Below, piece by piece: positions 4,894 through 11,516 of a stretch of DNA of 34,451 nt. The DNA comes from a virus, in IMG/VR virus record IMGVR_UViG_3300036835_000456, positions 1 to 34,451 of that record; one strand, given 5' to 3'. Numbering within the stretch: the first letter of the stretch is position 1; every line of letters starts with the position of its first letter. Both the position numbers and the translations under genes were made by a program. The notes under the pieces are model-generated. The model made no database searches and was not told the DNA's origin. It saw only the letters and a list, made by a program, of their open reading frames with translations.

Positions 4894-5303
4894 TGGCGCG
4901 CAATGTCGTCCTGGTCGCGTTCGGCATCGTCGTCGGCACGGTGTTCGGCGCCGCGCTGCAGATCCACGCCGCGGCTGAGGGCGGGGCCTCAGATCAGGTC
5001 GAGAACCCGGAACAAGCGGAAGTGCCGGAAGTTGCGGAACCGACACCCGAGCCGGCGTACGGCGTGTGGGACCGTCTTGCGCAATGCGAGAGCAGCGGCC
5101 GCTGGAACCGGAACTCCGGCAATGGCTACTTCGGTGGTTTGCAGGAGGACCTGGTGTTCTGGCGACGCCACGGCGGGTTGGCGTATGCATCGCGGCCGGA
5201 CCTCGCCACACGCGGGGCCCAGATCGCGGTCGCCCAGCAGGGCCTACGTATTCAGGGTTGGCAGGCCTGGCCGGCGTGCTCGCGGGCGCTGGGACTTCGA
5301 TGA
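4893..5303 (+). CDS. Secreted Rpf-like transglycosylase domain protein
   Basis: Residues 5-23 form a hydrophobic signal anchor. A Pro/Glu-rich linker follows (35-55), then residues 57-136 match the transglycosylase-like core of resuscitation-promoting factors. The match includes WDRLAQCESSGRW with catalytic Glu66, NGYFGGLQ, the Gly/Ala-rich GGLAYASRPDLATR segment and QGWQAWPACSRALGL. Cys65 and Cys129 are placed for the family disulfide. The expected activity is cleavage of peptidoglycan glycan strands outside the membrane. It lies in the early operon, not in the lysis or tail module, so it may remodel the wall or wake slow-growing hosts. TGATG coupling fixes the ATG, even though the frame is open to 4770. 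Confidence 0.88.
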   Translation: MARNVVLVAFGIVVGTVFGAALQIHAAAEGGASDQVENPEQAEVPEVAEPTPEPAYGVWDRLAQCESSGRWNRNSGNGYFGGLQEDLVFWRRHGGLAYASRPDLATRGAQIAVAQQGLRIQGWQAWPACSRALGLR

Positions 5304-5304
5304 C

Positions 5305-5310
5305 AGGAGG
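5305..5310 (+). promoter_or_regulatory. Strong Shine-Dalgarno for the annealase gene
   Basis: AGGAGG lies 9 bases before ATG 5320. Most genes here rely on stop-start overlaps, so a full-consensus site in a 16-base gap marks independent, strong translation of the RecT/Bet gene. Confidence 0.8.
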
Positions 5311-5319
5311 AATTCGCGT

Positions 5320-6348
5320 ATGACGCAAGCACTCGCGAAAGATGAGACCTGGCGCGCTGGTGAAAGCCTGGCGCTGTCGGTCTTCGGCGCCGAACGTGTG
5401 GCTGTCCTCAAAGAGCAGCTGTCGCGCGGCTGGAAAGAGCCGATGACCGATGCCGAGCTCGAGCACATCGCGCTCGTGTATCAGCGCAACCACCTCGACC
5501 CGCTGGCCAAGCCGCCGCAGATCTACTGGATCAAACGCTGGGACGGGCGCCTCGGCAAGGAGGTGATGGGCGGCCAGGTCGCGGTCCACGGCCTGCGCCT
5601 GATCGCGCAGCGCTCGCGCGAGTGGGCCGGGCTGCTGGGCCCGTACTGGACCGCGGACGGCAAGGAGTGGCTGGACGTCTGGCTCAGCAACGAGGCACCA
5701 GCCGCAGCCAAGGTGGCGGTCATGCGCAAGGGTTTTTCAGAGCCGGTGTGGTCGACGGCGACGTGGAGAGAATGGGCGCAGTACGTCAAAGACGCCAAGG
5801 GCAATCGCGTGCTGACGCCGTTCTGGGCGTCGATGCCGGCCAACATGCTGGCCAAGACGGCCGAGGCGCACGCGCTGGCGCGGGCGTTCCCGCAAGAGAC
5901 CAGCGACCTGGAGATCGCCGCGGCGGATGCGGAGTGGCGCCAGCAGCAGCAGCAACTGTCGCAGCGCTACGACGAGATCCTGGGTCCGGACGTGTACGAG
6001 CTGCCGGAGCGGACCGTCGATCGCAGGACCGGCGAGGTGCTCGAGGAAAAAAATAACAAGCACGCTAGCGCTCAGGACCTCACCACGCCTGAGCCGTCGG
6101 GTGCGGCGGCGGACCCCGCATCTCCGTCGCCGGCACCACCCGAGCACCTGGTCGACAAGTACCGCCGCAATCGGGAGCTCGTCCGCCGCGCGCGCGAGCT
6201 GCACCTCGACGGCTTCGAGCCGCTGGCGCTGGGCAACGCGGACGACGTCGTCGAGGCGGCCAACCTGGAGCTCGAGGACCGCATCGCGCGGTTCGAGTTC
6301 GAGCACGGCGAGGTCGAGCGGCAGCGGGCGAGCGAAGGGCTGCTGTGA
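5320..6348 (+). CDS. bet: RecT/Bet family single-strand annealing protein
   Basis: The first 215 residues show the hallmark layout of the Bet/RecT family: an LDP motif (HLDPLAKPPQIYWI), GGQVAVHGLRLIAQRS, LGPYW, AAKVAVMRKG and a final PANMLAKTAEAHALARAFPQ. These proteins anneal complementary single strands during phage replication and recombination. Residues 220-342 are a Pro-rich linker and a helical acidic tail (ANLELEDRIARFEFEHGEVE) that could bind a host partner. No lambda-Exo or RecE-type partner is seen, and the VRR-NUC protein upstream is the only nuclease nearby. The start is set by AGGAGG nine bases upstream. GTGA joins it to the methyltransferase. Confidence 0.9.
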   Translation: MTQALAKDETWRAGESLALSVFGAERVAVLKEQLSRGWKEPMTDAELEHIALVYQRNHLDPLAKPPQIYWIKRWDGRLGKEVMGGQVAVHGLRLIAQRSREWAGLLGPYWTADGKEWLDVWLSNEAPAAAKVAVMRKGFSEPVWSTATWREWAQYVKDAKGNRVLTPFWASMPANMLAKTAEAHALARAFPQETSDLEIAAADAEWRQQQQQLSQRYDEILGPDVYELPERTVDRRTGEVLEEKNNKHASAQDLTTPEPSGAAADPASPSPAPPEHLVDKYRRNRELVRRARELHLDGFEPLALGNADDVVEAANLELEDRIARFEFEHGEVERQRASEGLL

Positions 6349-7589
6349 GCATCACGCTGCTCGAGGGCGACTGTCGCGTGACGCTGCCAGCGCTTGAGTC
6401 GAGCAGCGTTCAGTGTGTGATTACCTCGCCGCCGTACTGGGGCCTGCGCGACTACGGCACGTCACCGCTCGTCTGGGGCGGGGATGCGGACCACGCGCAC
6501 GTCTTCACCGCGGCGACGCATGGCTGGAATCCCGGTGGCAGGGGTGAGCGATCTATCTCGACGTCGACTCTGACCAACGGAGGAAAGCTGCACAACATGA
6601 CGAGGGCCACGGGTGCCAGCATGGGCCAGCACTGCGCGTGTGGCGCGTGGCTCGGCTCGCTGGGTCTGGAGCCAACTCCCGAGGCCTACATCGAGCATCT
6701 GATCGACGTGTTCCGCGAGGTCCACCGCGTGCTGCGCAATGACGGCAGCCTATGGCTGAACCTGGGCGACTCGTACGCCGGCTCCGGCAAGGGTCCGAGC
6801 ACGTCTATTTCAGCAGCCCTGCACTCACCCAACCCGCACAGTTTTGGACTCAACTCTGGCGTCGTGCCCGTCGGTGCCAAGCCTAAGGACCTGCTGCTGC
6901 TGCCGTTCCGTATGGCGATGGCCTTGCAGTCGGATGGCTGGTGGCTGCGGTCGGTCATCCCGTGGTTGAAGCGCAACAGCATGCCGGAGAGCGTGAGAGA
7001 CCGGCCGACGACCAGTCTGGAGTACGTGTTCCTGCTGGCGAAGTCCGCACGCTACTACTGGGACCGGGATGCGGTGCGCATGGGCGTGAGTGGCAACGCT
7101 CACGGGCGCGGTGATGGTGTGAATCCGAAGTCCGAGAAGTGGCCGTCCGGGTGGGCTTCAGGAGAAGACACCCGGAGTCATCGTGAGTTGACTGGTCGCT
7201 ACCGCCCAAGGCAGAACCAGTCTTTCAGCGGAGCTATCAGCGGTCCGGTCACCTCGCGCAACCGTCGCAACTCTGATTGGTTCTTCGAGTCGTGGCAGGG
7301 GCTGCTGCTCGAGGACGATGACCCGCTCGCGCTGGTGGTGAATCCCGCACCCTACGCCGGCGCGCACTACGCGACGTTCCCGCCCAGGCTGGTCGAGCCG
7401 ATGGTCAAGGCCAGCTCGCGGCCGGGTGACCTGGTGCTGGACCCCTTCGCGGGAGCCGGCACCGTTGGGCTCGTAGCAGACCGCTTCGGACGGGACGCGG
7501 TGCTGTGCGAGCTCAATCCTGACTACGCGAACCAGGCTGGCCAGCGCCTGGTCGACGACGCGCCACTGCTGGTGGAAATGGAGCGATAG
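6345..7589 (+). CDS. DNA methyltransferase, N4-cytosine/N6-adenine, beta class
   Basis: The catalytic motif IV TSPPY sits at residues 27-31, and the AdoMet-binding motif I DPFAGAG at 366-372. The IV-before-I order marks the beta class. TFPPRLVEP before motif I is the usual motif X region. SPPY is used by both N4-cytosine and N6-adenine enzymes, so the base cannot be decided by eye. The target-recognition region is probably the 120-300 insert. No restriction nuclease is adjacent, so it is an orphan enzyme, probably protecting phage DNA or regulating packaging. Full length (414 aa) and intact motifs suggest activity. GTG start overlaps the upstream TGA. Confidence 0.93.
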   Translation: MSITLLEGDCRVTLPALESSSVQCVITSPPYWGLRDYGTSPLVWGGDADHAHVFTAATHGWNPGGRGERSISTSTLTNGGKLHNMTRATGASMGQHCACGAWLGSLGLEPTPEAYIEHLIDVFREVHRVLRNDGSLWLNLGDSYAGSGKGPSTSISAALHSPNPHSFGLNSGVVPVGAKPKDLLLLPFRMAMALQSDGWWLRSVIPWLKRNSMPESVRDRPTTSLEYVFLLAKSARYYWDRDAVRMGVSGNAHGRGDGVNPKSEKWPSGWASGEDTRSHRELTGRYRPRQNQSFSGAISGPVTSRNRRNSDWFFESWQGLLLEDDDPLALVVNPAPYAGAHYATFPPRLVEPMVKASSRPGDLVLDPFAGAGTVGLVADRFGRDAVLCELNPDYANQAGQRLVDDAPLLVEMER

Positions 7590-7591
7590 CG

Positions 7592-7804
7592 ATGCAATTT
7601 CGTGCACGACTGGCGCAGGTGGTGGGCGCCGCGCCGAAGGATCCGGACAAGCCACTGACGATCACCGTCAAGCTCGAGCCGATGCTGCTCGAGGATCCGG
7701 AGTGGGTGTTCGATCGTCTGGGACGCTACCTGCTGGTGGAGCTCAGTGATGCGCCCCTGCCGCGCACGCCGATTGAGGACGAGATCGCGAAGTCACTGGG
7801 ATAG
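7592..7804 (+). CDS. Hypothetical early protein, 70 aa
   Basis: It begins two bases after the methyltransferase stop. The product alternates beta strands (MQFRARLAQVV, PLTITVKLEPM) and a helix (WVFDRLGRYLLVELSDAPL). A PIEDEIAKSLG tail ends it. No motif is recognised. The amphipathic beta pattern would fit a small sandwich or barrel. Confidence 0.7.
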   Translation: MQFRARLAQVVGAAPKDPDKPLTITVKLEPMLLEDPEWVFDRLGRYLLVELSDAPLPRTPIEDEIAKSLG

Positions 7805-7815
7805 GGCCGGTTTGC

Positions 7816-8718
7816 ATGGCGTTCGACTGGATCGAGTCGCACCGCGGGCTCAAGGATCATCCGAAGACGGTCCTGCTCACTGCAGCATGGAGTGATCGCA
7901 AACCATGCGTGCTCGGTCATCTGCACGAATTGTGGTGGTGGACCCTGGAGTACGCCCCGGACGGCATCATCCGTCCCTCGTTTGTGCCGCAGGTGATAGC
8001 GGCGTGCGAGTGGCACGGAAAGAGTGACCGATTCTGGAGCGGGTTGCTGGAGTCCGGCTTCCTTGAGGTGCAGACGGACGGCAGCTACGCGGTGCATGAC
8101 TGGGACGAGTACGCGGCGCGGCGGCTGGCTCGATTGGAAAAAGACGCGCTGCGCAAACGCGATGTCCGGGCGAAAAGGAGCGGACAGTCCGGTGCAAAAG
8201 CCCCGGACAATGGGCAAATGTCCGGGGCGATGTCCGCGGATTCCTCGTGCGCGCGCGCTCGCGCGCCGGTGCCACCGGACCAACCAACCGGACGCGAAGC
8301 GTCCGTACCGGACCAACCCTCAACTCCCTTGCCGACGTCCGACGCCGACGCTCAAGGGGGCTCCGCCCCACGCGTCGGCTCGCCTCGGGAAAACGGCACG
8401 AATCCTCGAGCGCTGGGCACCAACCCGAGGGCTCTCGGGACCAATCCACGTGCTGCGGACGACGAGCCGGCGGTGATCCACGCCGATGCCGGCGTCTGCC
8501 CGCTGTGCCGCCTGCCGTACACCGGGCCGTACCTGGAGCACACCGCCCAGAAGCACCGCGTCCACCCCGAGCCTGGCCCGGGCAATCTCGGTCCAGCGCT
8601 AGGTCGTCGTCGGCGTCACCGCGACAAGGCCGAGGCGCCGCCACCCGAGGTCGAGGCCCAGTTCGCCGCCATGCACCAGCGCTTGCAGTCGGTCCCTGAG
8701 CAGCAGGCACAGGCGTGA
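7816..8718 (+). CDS. Phage replication-initiator-like protein
   Basis: Residues 1-105 resemble the winged-helix N-terminus of phage replisome organisers: a 'WIESHRGLKDHPKT' start, the helical LHELWWWTLEYAPDGII and the DGSYAVHDWDEY wing. A low-complexity linker follows (115-220), containing three tandem copies of GTNPRAL (194-213). A possible zinc site is C228-x2-C231-x10-H242-x4-H247, then a basic helix (LGRRRRHRDKAEA). Inside the linker-coding DNA (8163-8318) lie clustered CGGACA/TGTCCG hexamers, palindromes and a 12-bp direct repeat. That is the arrangement expected if the protein binds its own gene as origin, as lambda O does. The assignment is from layout, not a confident family match. 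Confidence 0.7.
   Translation: MAFDWIESHRGLKDHPKTVLLTAAWSDRKPCVLGHLHELWWWTLEYAPDGIIRPSFVPQVIAACEWHGKSDRFWSGLLESGFLEVQTDGSYAVHDWDEYAARRLARLEKDALRKRDVRAKRSGQSGAKAPDNGQMSGAMSADSSCARARAPVPPDQPTGREASVPDQPSTPLPTSDADAQGGSAPRVGSPRENGTNPRALGTNPRALGTNPRAADDEPAVIHADAGVCPLCRLPYTGPYLEHTAQKHRVHPEPGPGNLGPALGRRRRHRDKAEAPPPEVEAQFAAMHQRLQSVPEQQAQA
8163..8318. repeat. Origin-like cluster of hexamers and palindromes
   Basis: CGGACA or TGTCCG occurs five times in 74 bases, at 8163, 8181, 8204, 8219 and 8231. CCCCGGACA (8201-8209) and TGTCCGGGG (8219-8227) form a perfect 9-bp inverted repeat. Further on, CCGGT-GCC-ACCGG lies at 8266-8278. A perfect 7-bp stem CGGACGC-GAA-GCGTCCG is at about 8289-8305. The 12-mer ACCGGACCAACC is repeated at 8274-8285 and 8307-8318. 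All lie in the initiator-like gene. An internal replication origin is inferred. Confidence 0.45.
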
Positions 8719-9191
8719 TTGATGCCGCGTGGTTATCAGTCCGCGACGGCGACCTGCGAGCGCTGCCGCTCTATCTGCGCCACTACTCCGCTCGCAAAGC
8801 ACGCGGTCCGCAACCGAGTGGATTCGTGTACGGCAACCACGCGCGCTTCGTCGGCAACGGCGAAACCATGGTGCTCCTCACTCTGGACTGCCGCGCCGTG
8901 TTTGCCTGGCGTGTCCAGCGGCACCGACTCGACGACGAGCACGGTGTCGAGTGTTCGGTCTTTCGCAATGAGGGCCCGGTGCGCTCGTCGGAGCTGATCG
9001 GCGAGGCCTGCACGCTGGCGTGGCAGCGGTGGCCGGACGAGCGATTGTTCACGTTCATTGACTCCCAGGCGATCCGCTCCACAAACCCGGGTTATTGCTT
9101 CCTGCAGGCTGGTTTTCGTCGGCTCAAGCGCCGAACCCAGCGAGGCCTGCGTATCCTCGAGCGGTGGCCCGAGCAGCCAGCGGAAGCGTGA
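8715..9191 (+). CDS. Conserved phage protein, possible GNAT/Mom-like fold
   Basis: The 158-aa protein has strongly patterned motifs: LYLRHYSARKARGP at the N-terminus, the central VLLTLDCRAVFAWRV, CSVFRNEGPVRSSELI, and a C-terminal SQAIRSTNPGYCFLQAGFRR followed by a basic RRTQRGLRILERWP. I recall the RHYS, RNEG and NPGYCF-AG blocks as conserved in many phage proteins of unknown function. The end 'GYCFLQAGFRRLKRR-RGL' resembles the last motif of GNAT acyltransferases, as in the Mu Mom DNA modifier, but this is inference. GTGA joins it to the initiator gene. It shares the early operon with the methyltransferase. Confidence 0.75.
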   Translation: MIDAAWLSVRDGDLRALPLYLRHYSARKARGPQPSGFVYGNHARFVGNGETMVLLTLDCRAVFAWRVQRHRLDDEHGVECSVFRNEGPVRSSELIGEACTLAWQRWPDERLFTFIDSQAIRSTNPGYCFLQAGFRRLKRRTQRGLRILERWPEQPAEA

Positions 9192-9192
9192 C

Positions 9193-9426
9193 ATGCACTG
9201 CGTCTGCTGCGGCACACTCCTGGACGTGGCAGTCATCCAGCGCTACTGCTCGGTCCGCTGCGCCGAGGACCAGCTGCGCGCCGTCGGGACGCTGCTGCAC
9301 TCCACGCCGCGCTTTGTGCTGTCGGTTGAAGAGTGGCACGACCTCAGCGCCGACTACGCCACCGAGCTCGAGCTGCTCGGCCGTGCTGTTGTTGTGCGTG
9401 AAAGCAACCCGGTAACAACTCCGTGA
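9193..9426 (+). CDS. Small zinc-ribbon protein, 77 aa
   Basis: MHCVCCGTLLDVAVIQRYCS then VRC gives C3, C5, C6 and C19, C23, a typical treble-clef or ribbon start (CxxC...CxxxC). The rest is helical, with the segment FVLSVEEWHDLSADYATELE. The ATG is one base after the previous gene, and the stop overlaps the GTG of the small terminase-like gene (GTGA). It may be an HNH remnant or a packaging accessory. Neither can be shown. Confidence 0.65.
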   Translation: MHCVCCGTLLDVAVIQRYCSVRCAEDQLRAVGTLLHSTPRFVLSVEEWHDLSADYATELELLGRAVVVRESNPVTTP

Positions 9427-9710
9427 CGTTCAAACCAGGCGAGTCCGGCAATCCCAACGGTCGACCACCCATCGTCCGCGACTTCCGCGCACGCTGTCTC
9501 ACGTTCATGTCCAAGACCGGCTGGACCACGCTCGAGGCCATGGCCAACAACGTCAAAAGTCCGCACCAGTACCGCGCCCTGGAGCTCATCACCGCCTACG
9601 CCTATGGGCGCCCCACGCAGCCCATCGCCGGCGATGCGGACCCCGAGACGCCCGCGGTCCGCGTGACCGTGACCTTCGATCGTGCCGAAGACCAGCCGCC
9701 CACCGCGTAG
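9423..9710 (+). CDS. terS: DUF5681-type protein, probable small terminase subunit
   Basis: The N-terminus FKPGESGNPNGRPP (residues 3-16) is the signature of the DUF5681 domain, commonly encoded directly before large terminase genes. A helical middle (TTLEAMANNVKSPHQYRALE) and a beta-type tail follow. At 95 aa it is short for a TerS, but its position is right: it overlaps the large terminase gene by 29 bases. The likely role is recognition of phage DNA for packaging. GTG start overlaps the previous stop. Confidence 0.75.
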   Translation: MTFKPGESGNPNGRPPIVRDFRARCLTFMSKTGWTTLEAMANNVKSPHQYRALELITAYAYGRPTQPIAGDADPETPAVRVTVTFDRAEDQPPTA

Positions 9711-11016
9711 CGTCGAGTTCGTCCGCCCACAGCTGTACGCCAAGCAGCTCGCGGCCATCTACGCACCCGAGCGCTACAGCGTCATCGAGGCCTCGACGAA
9801 ATCCGGCAAGACCGTCGGCTGCATGGTCTGGCTGGTCGAGCAGGCGTGGCGCGGGCGCTCCGGTTGGGAGTTCTGGTGGATCGCGCCGATCTATGAGCAG
9901 GCGCGCATCGTGTTTCGTCGTCTCAAACGAGGACTCACCGGCGGCACGTTTACGACCAACGAATCCGACTGCAGCATCACCCTCGCCAACGGCGCCGTGC
10001 TGCGCTTCAAGGGCGCCGACAATCCGGACAGTCTGTACGGCGAGGACGTGCACGCCGCGGTCATCGACGAGGCCACCCGCGTCAAGGAAGAGGCCTGGTT
10101 CGCAGTGCGCAGCACGCTCACGGCCACGCGCGGCGCGGTGCGCATCATCGGCAACGTCAAGGGGCGCCGCAACTGGGCGTATCGCCTCGCGCGTCGCGCC
10201 GAGACGGGCGAGCCGGGCATGCACTACGCGCGCATCACCGCCCATGACGCGGTGCTGGCCGGCGTGCTCGACCAGCACGAGATCGACGACGCCCGCGCGC
10301 AGCTGCCCGAGCAGGTGTTTCGCGAGCTGTACGAGGCCGAGCCGAGCGACGACGAGGGCAACCCGTTCGGCATCGCCGCCATCCGCGCCTGTCTCGAGCC
10401 GCTGCACGGCGAGTGCAAGCCGGCCTGCTGGGGCTGGGATCTGGCCCGCGCCAACGACTGGACCTGGGGCATCGCGCTGTGCGACCACGGCGCCGTGTGC
10501 CGCTCCGAACGCTGGAACCAGTCCAGCTACCCGTCACTGGAAGACGAAGACGATTCAGATTCGAGCGCGCATCCGGAGTACTGGCAGGTGACGCTGCGCC
10601 GCATCCGCGACCTGGTGGGGCGTGCGCCGGCCGCGGTCGACTCGACCGGTCCCGGCGGGCCCATCGACCAGGCGCTCAATGGCGACCACCGCAACATCGA
10701 GGGCTACGTCTTCAACCAGCGCTCCAAGCAACTGCTCATGGAGGGCCTGGCGGTGGCCATCCAGCAGCGCGACGTCGCGTTTCCCGAGGGCAGCCTGCAA
10801 CTCGAGCTCGAGGCCTTCGAGTACGTCTATTCGCGCACCGGGGTGCACTACGCTGCGCCCGAGGGCATGCACGATGACGGCGTGTGCGCGCTGGCGCTGG
10901 CGTGGTGGAAATTCGGTCAACTGGCGCGCTATCGCATGCTGGATGTGCTGCTCAGCACGCCGACCACGGTGCGGCACACGGGTGCGCTGGTTGGCGGGCG
11001 CAGCCGGGGTGAGTGA
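9682..11016 (+). CDS. terL: Terminase large subunit
   Basis: The ATPase domain has Walker A ASTKSGKT at residues 37-44 and Walker B AAVIDEAT at 125-132. The motor powers DNA translocation into the prohead. The C-terminal RNase H-like nuclease has acidic residues at D253 (GWDLARANDW), D320 (AAVDSTGPGG) and D398/D399 (MHDDGVCALALAWW), the usual metal-binding set. Length (444 aa) is normal. The GTG start lies inside the TerS gene. Packaging type (pac, cos or terminal repeats) cannot be told from the sequence alone. Confidence 0.93.
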   Translation: MPKTSRPPRSVEFVRPQLYAKQLAAIYAPERYSVIEASTKSGKTVGCMVWLVEQAWRGRSGWEFWWIAPIYEQARIVFRRLKRGLTGGTFTTNESDCSITLANGAVLRFKGADNPDSLYGEDVHAAVIDEATRVKEEAWFAVRSTLTATRGAVRIIGNVKGRRNWAYRLARRAETGEPGMHYARITAHDAVLAGVLDQHEIDDARAQLPEQVFRELYEAEPSDDEGNPFGIAAIRACLEPLHGECKPACWGWDLARANDWTWGIALCDHGAVCRSERWNQSSYPSLEDEDDSDSSAHPEYWQVTLRRIRDLVGRAPAAVDSTGPGGPIDQALNGDHRNIEGYVFNQRSKQLLMEGLAVAIQQRDVAFPEGSLQLELEAFEYVYSRTGVHYAAPEGMHDDGVCALALAWWKFGQLARYRMLDVLLSTPTTVRHTGALVGGRSRGE

Positions 11017-11089
11017 CGCGTACGTGCCGTTGGCGCTGTTCCTGCTGCTGGTGCTGGTGCTGGCCGTGTTGCTGTTCCGACAGCGTTAG
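11009..11089 (+). CDS. Micro membrane protein, 26 aa
   Basis: The product is MSDAYVPLALFLLLVLVLAV then LLFRQR: a short head, one long Leu/Val helix and a basic tail. The GTG start overlaps the terminase stop. The MSD start and the single helix recall the micro protein at 4604-4690. Its end overlaps the -10-like TAGACT of the next gene. It is very short, so its reality is uncertain. Confidence 0.45.
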   Translation: MSDAYVPLALFLLLVLVLAVLLFRQR

Positions 11090-11098
11090 ACTCCGGCT
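11087..11098 (+). promoter_or_regulatory. Leaderless-type -10 before the 11099 gene
   Basis: TAGACT (11087-11092), which begins in the TAG stop of the preceding gene, is followed by six bases and ATG 11099. This is the same N6 spacing as at the repressor and SWIM genes. A GCG-Y-TAGACTC string recurs at 11431-11440. No -35 is apparent, so activity would depend on an extended or phage-specific element. Confidence 0.35.
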
Positions 11099-11413
11099 AT
11101 GCCAACGACGTCCAAAACGACTTCGACCTCGACGACCACCAGCCCGACCGCCGACCTGGCCCAGCAGCTCGAGAGCTCGCAGAGCGCGACCATCTACGTC
11201 GACCTGCCAGACCTCGACGACGCCGGCGCTGAGGCGCTGCTCGAGGGCGATCCGCCGCTTCACGTGGAACACGACGCGGTGCGCAACCTGTGGGCGGTGC
11301 GCAAGGCGACCGAGGACGAGGTCGAAGCCGCCGCGGCCGCAAAAGCCGCCGACGACACGGCGTCCGCGTCCTCCGCCACGCCGGCCAGTAGCTCGACCTC
11401 GAGCGCAACGTAG
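11099..11413 (+). CDS. Hypothetical Ser/Thr/Ala-rich protein, 104 aa
   Basis: Disordered ends flank a short folded core. Residues 1-18 are Thr/Ser-rich, and residues 75-104 are an Ala/Ser tail (AAAAAKAADDTASASSATPA). The core ATIYVDLPDLDDAGAEALLE, then VEHDAVRNLWAVRKATEDEV, has strand-helix character. It lies between the terminase and the portal, so a minor head or assembly role is likely. No family is recognised. Confidence 0.65.
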   Translation: MPTTSKTTSTSTTTSPTADLAQQLESSQSATIYVDLPDLDDAGAEALLEGDPPLHVEHDAVRNLWAVRKATEDEVEAAAAAKAADDTASASSATPASSSTSSAT

Positions 11414-11433
11414 TCCCTCTCGCGACCATGCGC

Positions 11434-11511
11434 TAGACTCGCATCGGCAGGCCGCCGCAGGGAACGGTTGCGGCCTGCTCCGGTACCCAGCGGCGGAACG
11501 CCTCGTTTTTT
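11434..11511 (+). promoter_or_regulatory. Portal-gene leader with attenuator-like RNA structures
   Basis: TAGACT (11434-11439) could start a transcript near 11446. GCAGGCCGC (11447-11455) pairs perfectly with GCGGCCTGC (11470-11478). Downstream, GGCG-GAA-CGCC (11492-11502) followed by TCG and T6 (11506-11511) looks like a short intrinsic terminator. CCGCCGC (11452-11458) can instead pair with GCGGCGG (11490-11496), which breaks both hairpins. The terminator stem is only 4 bp, so termination may be weak. Confidence 0.4.
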
Positions 11512-11516
11512 CCCAA

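Noticed and set aside
4903-5319. Upstream extension of the annealase frame
   Set aside because: It is antiphase to the Rpf-like gene, and the AGGAGG site fixes the start at 5320.
11013-11516. N-terminal extension of the portal frame
   Set aside because: The frame is open from 11013, but its product there is Arg/Pro/Cys-rich and overlaps the 11099-11413 gene completely. Portal-like sequence begins only at ATG 11517.
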